Shown: one piece after another, positions 6,234 to 13,240 of the stretch
How positions within the stretch are numbered: position 1 is the first letter of the stretch
How the letters are laid out: every line of letters begins with the position of its first letter
DNA from: Chitinophagaceae bacterium
GTDB taxonomy: Bacteria > Bacteroidota > Bacteroidia > Chitinophagales > Chitinophagaceae
Length of the DNA: 14,827 nt
Reading direction: 5' to 3'
Assembly: GCA_016786525.1 (NCBI GenBank)
Contig: JAEUVW010000043.1
Span: forward strand, 1-14,827
The notes under the pieces: model-generated
Told to the model about the DNA's origin: nothing
Databases searched by the model: none
The model's input: only the letters and a program-made list of their open reading frames with translations
Translations under genes and position numbers: made by a program

Positions 6234-7808
6234 ATGTCACGAAACTCCCCAAAGGTTTCGGCAAAGGGTATGATACTTTTGGTCCTGTTCGGGCTGAATG
6301 TATCCATCCTGGCCGCAGCCATACTTTTAGATCATTACTGGCTTTTGACTGCCTTGTCCGTCAGCCTGTCCCTTTTGTGGCTGGCTGTTTACAATACCCG
6401 TAAAAGCAGGCATACCCTCCTGCGCAACTTCCCGGTACTTGCTTATGCCCGCTATTTTTTTGAATCGATCCGCCCCGAGATGCGCCAGTACTTCGGGGAG
6501 TCGGACCTGGACGGACGGCCTTTCAACCGCAGGCAGCGCTCCATTGTATACCAAAGGGCGAAGAATGTGAAGCAAACCGTACCCTTCGGCATGCAGGACG
6601 ACCCGGGCAAGCCCGGCCACGAGTGGGTGGCGCATTCCACCTTCCCCGTGCGGGTAGCGGACAAGGACTTAAGGGTGCGGATCGGCAATAGCCAGTGCCG
6701 CCAGCCTTACGGGGCCAGTATCCTGAACATCGGGGCTATGAGCTACGGTGCGCTGAGCAAAACGGCGATCCGTTCGCTCAATGAGGGAGCGTCTTTAGGC
6801 GGTTTTGCACACAATACCGGCGAAGGGGGCATCAGCGATTACCATATGAGCGGGGGCGACCTGGTCTGGCAGATCGGTACGGGCTATTTCGGCTGCCGGG
6901 ATACGGAGGGCCGTTTTTTCCCTGAACTCTTTCAGGTGACTGCCGGAAGGGAAAGTGTGAAGATGATCGAGCTGAAACTGTCGCAGGGCGCCAAACCGGG
7001 ACACGGGGGTATCCTGCCTGCAGGAAAGAATACCGAGGAGATCGCAGCGATCAGGAACGTGGAGCCGCATACCACGGTCTATTCCCCGCCTGCGCATTCG
7101 GCCTTCTCCAATGCTGTAGAACTGGTGCAGTTTCTCGGCTTCCTCAGGGAGTTGTCCGGGGGTAAGCCCGTAGGGTTTAAAATATGTATCGGTGATAAAC
7201 AGGAGTTTGTCGATATCTGCAATGCGATGGTGGTGACCCGCATCATCCCGGATTTTATCACCGTAGACGGCTCGGAAGGTGGGACAGGAGCTGCTCCCCT
7301 GGAGTTTACCGATCATATGGGGATGCCTTTGCACGATGCCCTATCGTTTGTCACACAGACCCTGGAAATCTTTAATCTCAAAAAGGAGGTCCGGATCATT
7401 GCGGCAGGCCGCATCGTCACTGCTTTTGATCTGCTGAAAGCCCTGTCGCTGGGAGCCGACGCCTGTTACAGCGCCAGGGGCATGATGATGTCCATGGGGT
7501 GTATCCAGGCCCTGAAGTGCGATAGCGGGGAATGCCCGGTGGGGATTGCGACCCAGAATCCTTCCCTGTACAAAGGGCTGAACGTTACCGATAAACGTGC
7601 CCGTGTGGCCAGCTTTCACCGGAATACGGTGCACGCCGTCGTGGAAATGATGGAGGCCTGTGGTTTCAGGACCCTGGACGAAATCGATCCTTCCCGCTTC
7701 TTCAGGAAAGTAGATGCCCTGCATACCAAGAGTTTCCGGGAAATCTATTTCAATCATATCGATGACAGGCTGACGGACACCTGGTTTAAAGCCTGTATGC
7801 TGAACTAA
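6234..7808 (+). CDS. membrane-anchored FMN-binding glutamate synthase family protein (GltB central domain only)
   Basis: The 524-aa product has two N-terminal transmembrane helices (about 12-32 and 36-53), then the FMN-binding TIM-barrel domain of glutamate synthase. Visible family motifs are GAMSYGALS, HNTGEGG, KPGHGG (substrate/FMN region), SPPAHSAF, DGSEGGTGAAP and AAGRI. The 3Fe-4S cysteines C423, C429 and C434 follow the C-x5-C-x4-C spacing ending in ECPVGIATQ. The glutaminase (class II amidotransferase) domain and the C-terminal beta-helix of full GltB are absent, and no NADPH-binding GltD partner is nearby. It therefore cannot release ammonia from glutamine itself and probably uses free ammonia or another substrate; the natural reaction of this common stand-alone family is uncertain. 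The next gene follows after 13 bp. Confidence 0.9.
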   Translation: MSRNSPKVSAKGMILLVLFGLNVSILAAAILLDHYWLLTALSVSLSLLWLAVYNTRKSRHTLLRNFPVLAYARYFFESIRPEMRQYFGESDLDGRPFNRRQRSIVYQRAKNVKQTVPFGMQDDPGKPGHEWVAHSTFPVRVADKDLRVRIGNSQCRQPYGASILNIGAMSYGALSKTAIRSLNEGASLGGFAHNTGEGGISDYHMSGGDLVWQIGTGYFGCRDTEGRFFPELFQVTAGRESVKMIELKLSQGAKPGHGGILPAGKNTEEIAAIRNVEPHTTVYSPPAHSAFSNAVELVQFLGFLRELSGGKPVGFKICIGDKQEFVDICNAMVVTRIIPDFITVDGSEGGTGAAPLEFTDHMGMPLHDALSFVTQTLEIFNLKKEVRIIAAGRIVTAFDLLKALSLGADACYSARGMMMSMGCIQALKCDSGECPVGIATQNPSLYKGLNVTDKRARVASFHRNTVHAVVEMMEACGFRTLDEIDPSRFFRKVDALHTKSFREIYFNHIDDRLTDTWFKACMLN

Positions 7809-7821
7809 AAATAAAGGAACA

Positions 7822-8208
7822 ATGAATACAAAACAGCTCAACCCGGTAGTGCTTACAGAAGAAGATTACAGGCTGCTGAAGCCTTATGCCGGCAGCAGCC
7901 TGCCGGGCAGCGCTGAGGAGATGTCGCTTGCCTATGAGCTCAGCCGGGCTGTTATTGTGGCAAAGGACGCCTTTCCGAAGCATGGTATCAGGCTGAACTC
8001 CAGGGTGTCGGTACTGGATATGGATACACAGAAGGTACTGGAGTTTACGATTGTGATGCCGGAGCATGCAGCGATCAGCCAGCAGAAGATCTCCGTACTG
8101 ACCCCTATGGGCGCAGCCCTGATCGGGTTCAGGAAAGGGGAAGAAGTACAATGGAAAGTCCCGGCAGGGCTGAAGCGTTTCCGTATCCTGGATGTGGTGA
8201 ACCTATAG
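7822..8208 (+). CDS. GreA/GreB C-terminal domain protein (Rnk-like)
   Basis: The 128-aa product has the FKBP-like C-terminal domain of Gre factors (residues about 45-128: VSVLDMDTQKVLEFTIVMP, ISVLTPMGAALIGFRKGEEV). A short N-terminal helical part replaces the long GreA coiled coil. This is the layout of Rnk, 'regulator of nucleoside diphosphate kinase', which binds RNA polymerase near the secondary channel. Its length fits Rnk-type proteins. Without the coiled coil and its acidic tip it should not stimulate transcript cleavage; it may instead compete with Gre factors. The start at 7822 has AAAGGAAC just upstream. It is 13 bp from the glutamate-synthase-like gene, so the two are probably co-transcribed, though no functional link is known. 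Confidence 0.8.
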   Translation: MNTKQLNPVVLTEEDYRLLKPYAGSSLPGSAEEMSLAYELSRAVIVAKDAFPKHGIRLNSRVSVLDMDTQKVLEFTIVMPEHAAISQQKISVLTPMGAALIGFRKGEEVQWKVPAGLKRFRILDVVNL

Positions 8209-8247
8209 TATGATGCGCCGGGAGCGTGCTATACAGGCACATCTGAT

Positions 8248-8266
8248 CTCCTGCACTGTTCAGGAG
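8248..8266. terminator. hairpin between convergent genes
   Basis: CTCCTG (8248-8253), a 7-nt loop, and CAGGAG (8261-8266) form a 6-bp hairpin between the convergent Rnk-like and anti-sigma/barrel genes. On the + strand it is followed by GCTTATTT, a weak T-rich run. It may end transcription in both directions; the short stem limits confidence. Confidence 0.4.
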
Positions 8267-8269
8267 CGC

Positions 8270-9421
8270 TTATTTCCCGAACAGGTATTTTAGTCCCATG
8301 TTAACGCCGGAGTTGCGCACAGGCTGTCCTTCGCGGTACATAAAGGTAGAAAGCCCGTGGCGGTACTGTATGCTCAGGGCCAGTTTGTTGCCGATCGTAT
8401 AGGCCGCGTTGCCGGTCAGGCCCGCATCCCAGTTGCTGACGGGATTGCTTTCACTCAGCAAATGATTATCCAGCACGGCCTGGTCCATCGCTGCATCTTC
8501 TTTTAAGGAGACAGTGGGATTCAGGTTCCGGTACAGGCTCATGCCGCAGCCCAGGGCCAGCTTCGGCGTAAGGCGGTAGCCCAGGGCAGGGGAAACACCG
8601 GCAGAGAGTACATTGTTGGCGTATTGGGCTTCGACAGATTTGCTGGCAATGCTCATGCTTGTGTTGTTAAAGGACCCGGAACTGACGGTAAGCGAGGGGA
8701 AGCTGCTGGTTTGTACATAACTGACTTCTGTTGCTGCCAGGGCCAGCGTCGCTTCGGCGTACAGGTTTCCTGATATTTCCTGGTGCGCCACCAGGCCGAC
8801 CTGGTAGCGCATATTGCCGACATTGGCTTTGCCGACTTGTGCCGCGATACCCAGGTTGAAGGACGGGGAGCTTTGTTCGCCGGGGCTATACCTTGGATCA
8901 AAAGGCCCGGGATCCGCCGGAGCATCGGTTTTTACCTGGGCATAGACATTGATTTTTCTTGCAGGGGAATCCGCCTGGCCTGCTGCCTGCGGCGTATGGG
9001 CATATATCCCCGGCTCATAGTTGCTGTCGGCAACAGGAGGTGTTGCAGCAGTTTCTTTTTTTAAGGGGGGGCGGGATGTGCCAGAGGCCTGCAGGGGCTG
9101 CGGATCGGGCAGGGCCGGAGCAAGCGCTTTGGGCTGCTCCGGGGCAGCAGAGGGGCTTGCGGGCGGCACCTTTACAGTATGTGCAGTCCTGTTTTCTTGC
9201 TTCCTGCTGCCCAGGTAGAGCAGGCTTCCCGCCGTGATGACGATGGCCGCTGCGGCCGCCACCCTCGTTCTTTTGGGCAACAAGAGGATAAGGGCCTTTT
9301 TCCTGTGGTCCCTGGGTGCGTCCATAGCCGCCCGGAGTTTCATCCAGCCGGCTTCATCCGGGCGGAACTCCTGTTCCGCCAGGGAGCTTTTCATCCATTG
9401 TTCCAGCTCATCTCTGTTCAT
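8270..9421 (-). CDS. anti-sigma-like inner-membrane protein fused to an outer-membrane beta-barrel-like domain
   Basis: The 383-aa product begins with a soluble cytoplasmic part of about 50 residues (MNRDELEQWMKSSL), then one transmembrane helix (about 54-71, VAAAAAIVITAGSLLYLG). A Pro/Ala-rich linker follows (about 80-180), then a beta-rich C-terminal domain of roughly 200 residues resembling Bacteroidota outer-membrane beta-barrel (PorT/OmpA-like) domains, ending GLKYLFGK. It overlaps the ECF sigma gene upstream by 14 bp, the classic sigma/anti-sigma arrangement. The N-terminus has no recognised zinc-binding anti-sigma motif, so the anti-sigma role rests on gene order and topology. If both parts are placed as they look, one polypeptide spans the periplasm and links an outer-membrane sensor to the sigma factor. 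Confidence 0.75.
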   Translation of the reverse strand: MNRDELEQWMKSSLAEQEFRPDEAGWMKLRAAMDAPRDHRKKALILLLPKRTRVAAAAAIVITAGSLLYLGSRKQENRTAHTVKVPPASPSAAPEQPKALAPALPDPQPLQASGTSRPPLKKETAATPPVADSNYEPGIYAHTPQAAGQADSPARKINVYAQVKTDAPADPGPFDPRYSPGEQSSPSFNLGIAAQVGKANVGNMRYQVGLVAHQEISGNLYAEATLALAATEVSYVQTSSFPSLTVSSGSFNNTSMSIASKSVEAQYANNVLSAGVSPALGYRLTPKLALGCGMSLYRNLNPTVSLKEDAAMDQAVLDNHLLSESNPVSNWDAGLTGNAAYTIGNKLALSIQYRHGLSTFMYREGQPVRNSGVNMGLKYLFGK

Positions 9422-9953
9422 ACGATACGTTTTGCGGTTCCGTCCTTTTCTGAATCATGTTTTTCAATAGTTTCCGTGCCTGGTGCAACAATAAGTAAGC
9501 ATGGGTTTCGGTGATCTGCAGCAGGCCGGCGACTTCCTTATGGCTGTAATCTTCGAAGACGATCAGGTTAAAGACCAGTTTTTGCCGGTCCGGCAAAAAA
9601 CCGATCATCCTGAGCAGCTCTTCTGCCGAGGTCTTATGGGTAAAGTCATTGTCTACATAGTGCGCCTCTTCCCAGCCCTGGTCTTCGGAAACGGTCTGCT
9701 GCAGGATCGTCGCCTGCCCTGTGTTGTGTGCCCTGAGCTGGTCAATACAAAGCCGGACCATGATCTTCCTGATCCAGCCCTCAAACGAACCAAGATGCCG
9801 GTACGTGGACAGGCTGGCAAATATTTTCAAAAACCCGTCATGCACCCATTGTTCCGCATCTTCGCGGGAGGGGGCATAGCGGATGCCGATACGCATCAGC
9901 AGCGCATAATACTCGTAATAAAACAACTTTTGCATGAGGGGATCTTCCTTCAT
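9408..9953 (-). CDS. ECF-type RNA polymerase sigma factor
   Basis: The product is a two-domain ECF sigma factor. Region 2 spans about residues 5-75 of the 181-aa form (GIRYAPSREDAEQWVHDGFL, then FEGWIRKIMVRLCIDQLRA). Region 4 spans about 112-170 (LPDRQKLVFNLIVFEDYSHK, LLQITETHAYLLLHQARKLL). The ATG at 9953 cuts into region 2: 13 further in-frame codons upstream read like a normal ECF N-terminus (EKPSLHTLIDGC) back to an ATA at 9992-9990, with a stop further up and no ATG, GTG or TTG. The real start is therefore probably upstream and non-canonical. It overlaps the anti-sigma-like gene by 14 bp. Its targets are unknown; the nearby twin TGTAAG/CGTCTT promoters are candidates. Confidence 0.9.
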   Translation of the reverse strand: MKEDPLMQKLFYYEYYALLMRIGIRYAPSREDAEQWVHDGFLKIFASLSTYRHLGSFEGWIRKIMVRLCIDQLRAHNTGQATILQQTVSEDQGWEEAHYVDNDFTHKTSAEELLRMIGFLPDRQKLVFNLIVFEDYSHKEVAGLLQITETHAYLLLHQARKLLKNMIQKRTEPQNVSYEQR

Positions 9954-10055
9954 GCATCCGTCGATCAGGGTATGTAGCGATGGTTTTTCTATGGGTTGTG
10001 CTTTATGTTGTTTTCACGAAAGCAGGGTCAACAAAAATGATGCAGGTGGAAAGCG

Positions 10056-10484
10056 TCAGGGGACGACTATTGCGTATATCGAAGTATCCGGGTTAGCGTT
10101 GCTCATATCGTTGTTCTGCTTTTGGGTGCCGAAGCGGTACTTTCCTTTTTTATTGGGGGTAAAATAAACAAGGGTCTTTACCGTAGGGGTCTGTACACAA
10201 TCACAATGCTGCCGGTCAGCGGTGTTTTGTATCCGTGTGGCGCCGATCCGTACATAGTCGTTGACAACCTCAATAATATAGCCTTCTGCCCGTTTGGTGC
10301 AAAAACTGTCGGTGGCCGCCACTTCCACGATGATGGCTACTGTTTCGCCCACGGACAGGGTGTCGGGGCCGCTGATCGAGCGGATGACGGCAGGAACACT
10401 TGATTCCGCTTCATTGCAGCCTTTATCCTTGCTGCAGGAAAGCAGGGTAAACGTGAGGCAAATCAGGTAAAGAATAGTCTTCAT
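10056..10484 (-). CDS. hypothetical lipoprotein
   Basis: The 142-aa product starts MKTILYLICLTFTLLSC and carries a lipobox with Cys17 as the lipidation site, followed by SKDKGC. The mature part resembles a small beta-sandwich (SGPDTLSVGETVAIIVEV, VYFTPNKKGKYRFGTQ), with further cysteines at FCTK and HCDC that could form disulfides. No known family is recognised. The frame is open 13 codons further upstream to 10523, but that extension runs through the hairpin terminator of the preceding gene, so the ATG at 10484 is chosen. It lies downstream of the first secreted-protein/lipoprotein module on the same strand and may be reached by readthrough; no promoter of its own is seen. Confidence 0.7.
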   Translation of the reverse strand: MKTILYLICLTFTLLSCSKDKGCNEAESSVPAVIRSISGPDTLSVGETVAIIVEVAATDSFCTKRAEGYIIEVVNDYVRIGATRIQNTADRQHCDCVQTPTVKTLVYFTPNKKGKYRFGTQKQNNDMSNANPDTSIYAIVVP

Positions 10485-10506
10485 GGCATGCAGGGCTTGG
10501 GTAAAA

Positions 10507-10538
10507 GAAAGCCCGGTATCCATAAGCTCCGGGCTTTC
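10507..10538 (-). terminator. hairpin terminator of module copy 1
   Basis: GAAAGCCCGG (10507-10516) and CCGGGCTTTC (10529-10538) form a perfect 10-bp stem with a 12-nt loop just after the lipoprotein stop at 10546. On the - strand it ends in CTTTCTTTTAC, a T-rich tail, so it fits an intrinsic terminator. Its twin lies at 11995-12026 after the second module copy. Confidence 0.75.
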
Positions 10539-10545
10539 ATGTTTC

Positions 10546-10866
10546 TTATCGGATGCAACTGATGTTTACCGTTTCTTCATAGTAGTAATACATGTTGCAA
10601 AGATACCGGTCCCCGTTTGAACAATCACCTGCCGGGCTGAAACTGGCAGTGGCGCGGGATCCGTCAGCGTAATAGCGCAGCAATTCTTCATTGCAGACAC
10701 GGTAGTCTTTTCCCAGGTAGCGGATATAGGTGCCGGTACAGTTTTTAATGACTTGTACCGGGCCGGAATAGCCGCCGTTTGCCGGGCAGGGAGGGTCTGC
10801 CTTCTTGTTGCAGCCGGTGCCGAGCAGAGCAGACAGGATCAAGCCGGTAAGCAGGATTTTTTTCAT
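10546..10866 (-). CDS. small Cys-rich lipoprotein, module copy 1
   Basis: The 106-aa product has a lipoprotein signal with lipobox LGTGC (Cys19), so it is expected to be lipidated and exported. The mature part carries seven more cysteines (C27, C43, C58, C82, C90, C104 and the lipid Cys itself at 19), probably in disulfides, and motifs GYSGPVQVIKNC, YIRYLGKDYRVC and FSPAGDC. No known family is recognised. It starts 5 bp after the T9SS-exported protein gene, so the two are surely one operon, and a terminator follows its stop. Residues 32-87 differ from the second-copy paralog (12035-12355) only at position 64 (Arg/His), while the signal peptide and the last 20 residues diverge. Confidence 0.8.
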   Translation of the reverse strand: MKKILLTGLILSALLGTGCNKKADPPCPANGGYSGPVQVIKNCTGTYIRYLGKDYRVCNEELLRYYADGSRATASFSPAGDCSNGDRYLCNMYYYYEETVNISCIR

Positions 10867-10871
10867 GATCT

Positions 10872-11699
10872 TTATTGTTTGATGAGGGATACAATGCCTT
10901 TTTGTTGTTGTTCATCGGCCAGTACCAGGGTGTACCTGCCTGCCGGAATACCGGACAGGTCCATGCCGGGCCGGAAGGCCTCCCGTTTGATCATACGGCC
11001 CCCTACATCATAGAGTTCCATCCATTGAAAGGCAATCTCTGTATTGATGTTCAGGGTATTGACGACGGGTATGGGCGATACGGTGAAATCTGCCCCTGCC
11101 TTATAACGGGAAGCGATGCTGCTGGGTTTGTTGGAGCTGATGCTTACATTGTCAAAGCGTACATCCAGCCAATTGCTGACTGTGCGGTAGCGGATGCCGA
11201 TGTAAGCTTTGCCTGTGGTAGCAGGAATGGTAATATTGCTGGTCTTGTTCCAGGTATGGTCGTTGACGTATTTTGCATCGCGGAAATCGTGCAGCAGCGT
11301 GACGGAGCTGGCCAATGCCGGATCGGGATTGCCTTTGAGCAGGTACAAAGCGAGGGTGTCCCCTGCTACAGGCGTACCGAAGCCCCAGAAATTGTGCCTG
11401 ATGGAATCGATTTTCCCGCCATCGCTCAGGGAAAACGCGGGAGAGACAAACCAATCGTCTGTAGCGATAGTGCCGCCGACGGGATAACCATGGTATAAAG
11501 ACAGGTTGCCGGCATAAGGAGTTCCATTGTCGATTTTCCACAGGTAATAAGGGTTCGCATCCCCTTTCCGGATCATTTGCCAATCGCTGACGGGCATCAG
11601 GTCTTCAAAGCCGGTAAAGTAGGGCAGGGATTTTGTTTGTGCGGTGGCCATCGCATTGATGCCAAGGCAGACCGTGAGTGTGGATAGGAGTTTGTTCAT
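10872..11699 (-). CDS. T9SS-exported protein with choice-of-anchor-J-type domain, module copy 1
   Basis: The 275-aa product has a Sec signal peptide cleaved after about residue 20 (AMATA/QT). The passenger (about 24-190) looks like a choice-of-anchor J/cleaved-adhesin jelly-roll domain: YFTGFED near the start, then DDWFVSPAFSL, and NWLDVRFDNVSIS at the end. These domains are usually found in surface adhesins and bind carbohydrate or protein. A type A T9SS sorting domain covers 203-275 (FTVSPIPVVNTLNI, with PIP in place of the common PNP; MELYDVGGRMIKR; DLSGIPAGRYTLVL; IVSLIKQ). It should be secreted through the outer membrane and attached to the surface or released. The lipoprotein gene follows after 5 bp. 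An ECF-like promoter lies 50 nt upstream of the ATG. Confidence 0.85.
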   Translation of the reverse strand: MNKLLSTLTVCLGINAMATAQTKSLPYFTGFEDLMPVSDWQMIRKGDANPYYLWKIDNGTPYAGNLSLYHGYPVGGTIATDDWFVSPAFSLSDGGKIDSIRHNFWGFGTPVAGDTLALYLLKGNPDPALASSVTLLHDFRDAKYVNDHTWNKTSNITIPATTGKAYIGIRYRTVSNWLDVRFDNVSISSNKPSSIASRYKAGADFTVSPIPVVNTLNINTEIAFQWMELYDVGGRMIKREAFRPGMDLSGIPAGRYTLVLADEQQQKGIVSLIKQ

Positions 11700-11749
11700 A
11701 AGGGATTTGTGTTTTGCAATGGTGTGATGGATTATGGGGCTTTATAAGA

Positions 11750-11778
11750 AAGACGGAGCAGGGCCGGTTGTTCTTACA
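11750..11778 (-). promoter_or_regulatory. ECF-like promoter of module copy 1 (TGTAAG-N17-CGTCTT)
   Basis: On the - strand TGTAAG (11778-11773) is followed by 17 nt and CGTCTT (11755-11750), 50 nt before the ATG at 11699. The pair resembles ECF-sigma promoters (TGTAA-type -35, CGTC-type -10) and is preserved with identical spacing upstream of the second module copy, where the spacer itself has changed. Confidence 0.5.
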
Positions 11779-11994
11779 AAAAACGTCGTATATTTTTTTG
11801 ATTTATTTTTCCTGCTGCTTTTACAGTTCTGTGCGGAATGTCCTGGCATGGCCTGTGCAAAGGGGATCAGAACGTTTTCTACAGGCAGGCTGCTTCACAG
11901 GGGTAGGGCTGGAACGGCCTGAAGCAGGAATACCGGCTCTATACCCGGATCAGGGTCCGCATAGTTTCCGGCTGTGCTGGGCGCCAGGGGAAAG

Positions 11995-12026
11995 GAAAGC
12001 CCGGTGTTCATAAGTCCCGGGCTTTC
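11995..12026 (-). terminator. hairpin terminator of module copy 2
   Basis: GAAAGCCCGG (11995-12004) and CCGGGCTTTC (12017-12026) form a perfect 10-bp stem with a 12-nt loop, 8 bp after the stop of the second lipoprotein gene. The stem is identical to that of copy 1 while the loop differs, but the trailing - strand sequence (CTTTCCTTTCC) is a poorer T-tract. Confidence 0.7.
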
Positions 12027-12034
12027 GTGTTTCC

Positions 12035-12355
12035 TTACCGGATGCAACTGATGTTTACGGTTCCCTCATAGGGGTAATACATATAGCAAATCATCCGGTC
12101 CCCGTTTGAACAATCGCCCGCCGGGCTGAAGCTGGCGGTGGCGCGGGATCCGTCAGCGTAGTAATGCAGCAATTCTTCATTGCAGACACGGTAATCTTTT
12201 CCCAGGTAGCGGATATAGGTGCCGGTGCAGTTTTTAATGACTTGTACCGGGCCGGAGTATCCGATGTTTTCCGGGCATTGGGGGTCATTGTTCTTGTTGC
12301 AGCCGATGCCGAATGCAAAGGACAGGATACAGCTGCTGAGCAGGATTTTTTTCAT
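12035..12355 (-). CDS. small Cys-rich lipoprotein, module copy 2
   Basis: The 106-aa product is the paralog of 10546-10866. Its lipobox is FGIGC (Cys19), and the conserved mature core GYSGPVQVIKNC to AGDCSNGDR is almost unchanged. The signal peptide (SSCILSFAFG against TGLILSALLG) and the C-terminal part (MICYMYYPYEGT against YLCNMYYYYEET) differ. At DNA level about 13 of 176 positions differ across the core, nearly all silent, which indicates selection on the protein. It starts 5 bp after the second T9SS-protein gene and ends just before a terminator. Function unknown; it may be a partner, chaperone or anchor for the secreted protein, which is inference from the strict pairing. Confidence 0.8.
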   Translation of the reverse strand: MKKILLSSCILSFAFGIGCNKNNDPQCPENIGYSGPVQVIKNCTGTYIRYLGKDYRVCNEELLHYYADGSRATASFSPAGDCSNGDRMICYMYYPYEGTVNISCIR

Positions 12356-12360
12356 AATCT

Positions 12361-13191
12361 TTATTGTTTAATGATGGATACGATACCTTTTTGTTGTTGT
12401 TCATCGGCCAGTACCAGGGTATACCTGCCTGCCGGGATGCCGGACAGGTCCATGCCGGGGCGGAAGGCTTCCCGCTTAATCATCCTGCCCGCTACATCAT
12501 AGAGTTCCATCCATTGAAAAGCGATTTCTGTATTGATATTCAGGATATTGACAGCAGGTATGGGCGACACCGTGAAGTCTGCTCCCGCCTTATAAAGGGA
12601 AGCAATGCTGCTGGGTTTGTTGGCGCTGATGCCTAAATTGTCAAAGCGTACATCCAGCCAGTTGTTGATGGTGTGGTAGCGGAAGGCAATGTAGGCCTTG
12701 CCAGTTGTAGCTGGTATTGCAATACCCTTTGTCTGATACCAGGTGAAGTCTTTCTTGTATTTGGTATCCCGGAAATCGTGCAGCAGGATTTTGGCACTGG
12801 CCAGGGCCGGGTCGGGATTGTCTTTTAATAAATAGAACGCTACCGTATCCCCGGCTCCGGGGACGCCTAAGCCGGTAAAGTGATGCCTTACAGAGTCAAT
12901 TTTTCCGCCATCGACGAGTGAAAATGCAGGAGATACATACCAATCATCGGTTAGGTCACTAGAACCGACAGGGTAGCCGTGGTACAGGGAAAGACTGCCT
13001 TCAAAACGGATAGTATTGTCTGTCTTCCAGACGTAATGCGGATCTGAAGCGCCACCTTTACGGATCAATTGCCAGTCCGGGACAGGCGTCGGGTCTTCAA
13101 AGCCGGTAACATACGGCAGGGTTTTTGTTTGTGCTGTTGCCATGGCATTGATGCCCAGGCAAATCGCGAGCGTGGATAAGCGTTTGTTCAT
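12361..13191 (-). CDS. T9SS-exported protein with choice-of-anchor-J-type domain, module copy 2
   Basis: The 276-aa paralog of 10872-11699 has the same plan: signal peptide to about residue 20, choice-of-anchor-J-type passenger (TDDWYVSPAFSLVDGGKIDS, NNWLDVRFDNLGIS), and a type A sorting domain (FTVSPIPAVNILNI to IVSIIKQ). Counted by eye, the sorting domain is about 95% identical between copies (4 changes in 73) and the passenger about 70%, with changes clustered in loops at residues 46-66 and 142-157. This suggests that the passenger has diverged toward a different ligand while export stayed fixed. One extra residue near position 50 explains the length difference. An ECF-like promoter lies 49 nt upstream of the ATG. 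Confidence 0.85.
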   Translation of the reverse strand: MNKRLSTLAICLGINAMATAQTKTLPYVTGFEDPTPVPDWQLIRKGGASDPHYVWKTDNTIRFEGSLSLYHGYPVGSSDLTDDWYVSPAFSLVDGGKIDSVRHHFTGLGVPGAGDTVAFYLLKDNPDPALASAKILLHDFRDTKYKKDFTWYQTKGIAIPATTGKAYIAFRYHTINNWLDVRFDNLGISANKPSSIASLYKAGADFTVSPIPAVNILNINTEIAFQWMELYDVAGRMIKREAFRPGMDLSGIPAGRYTLVLADEQQQKGIVSIIKQ

Positions 13192-13240
13192 GATGGTTTG
13201 GGTTTTATAATGGTGTGATGGATTGGGGGGCTTTATTAAA

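Larger units (their letters stand above)
10507..11778 (-). repeat. module copy 1 of a tandem duplication (T9SS protein + lipoprotein + promoter + terminator)
   Basis: This segment matches 11995-13269 in the same order and orientation: ECF-like promoter, T9SS-exported protein gene, 5-bp gap, small lipoprotein gene, hairpin terminator. The offset between copies is 1489 bp at the 3' genes and 1492 bp at the 5' start codon. Identity is uneven: about 93% in the middle of the lipoprotein gene, high in the sorting-domain region, lower in the passenger domain. Boundaries are approximate, placed at the outer edges of the terminator and promoter. Confidence 0.85.
11700..12034. other. intergenic region between the two module copies
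   Basis: These 335 bp contain the promoter of copy 1 (11750-11778) and the terminator of copy 2 (11995-12026). Between about 11785 and 11990 nothing recognisable was found. A + strand frame of 99 codons (11714-12013) crosses both elements, has no domain or signal, and is rejected as a gene. Confidence 0.6.

Noticed and set aside
10485..10523. Upstream ATG for the lone lipoprotein
   Set aside because: The extra 13 codons run through a terminator hairpin and would spoil the lipoprotein signal peptide.
11714..12013. 99-codon + strand ORF between the module copies
   Set aside because: It crosses the copy 1 promoter and the copy 2 terminator hairpin, and has no signal, domain or start context.
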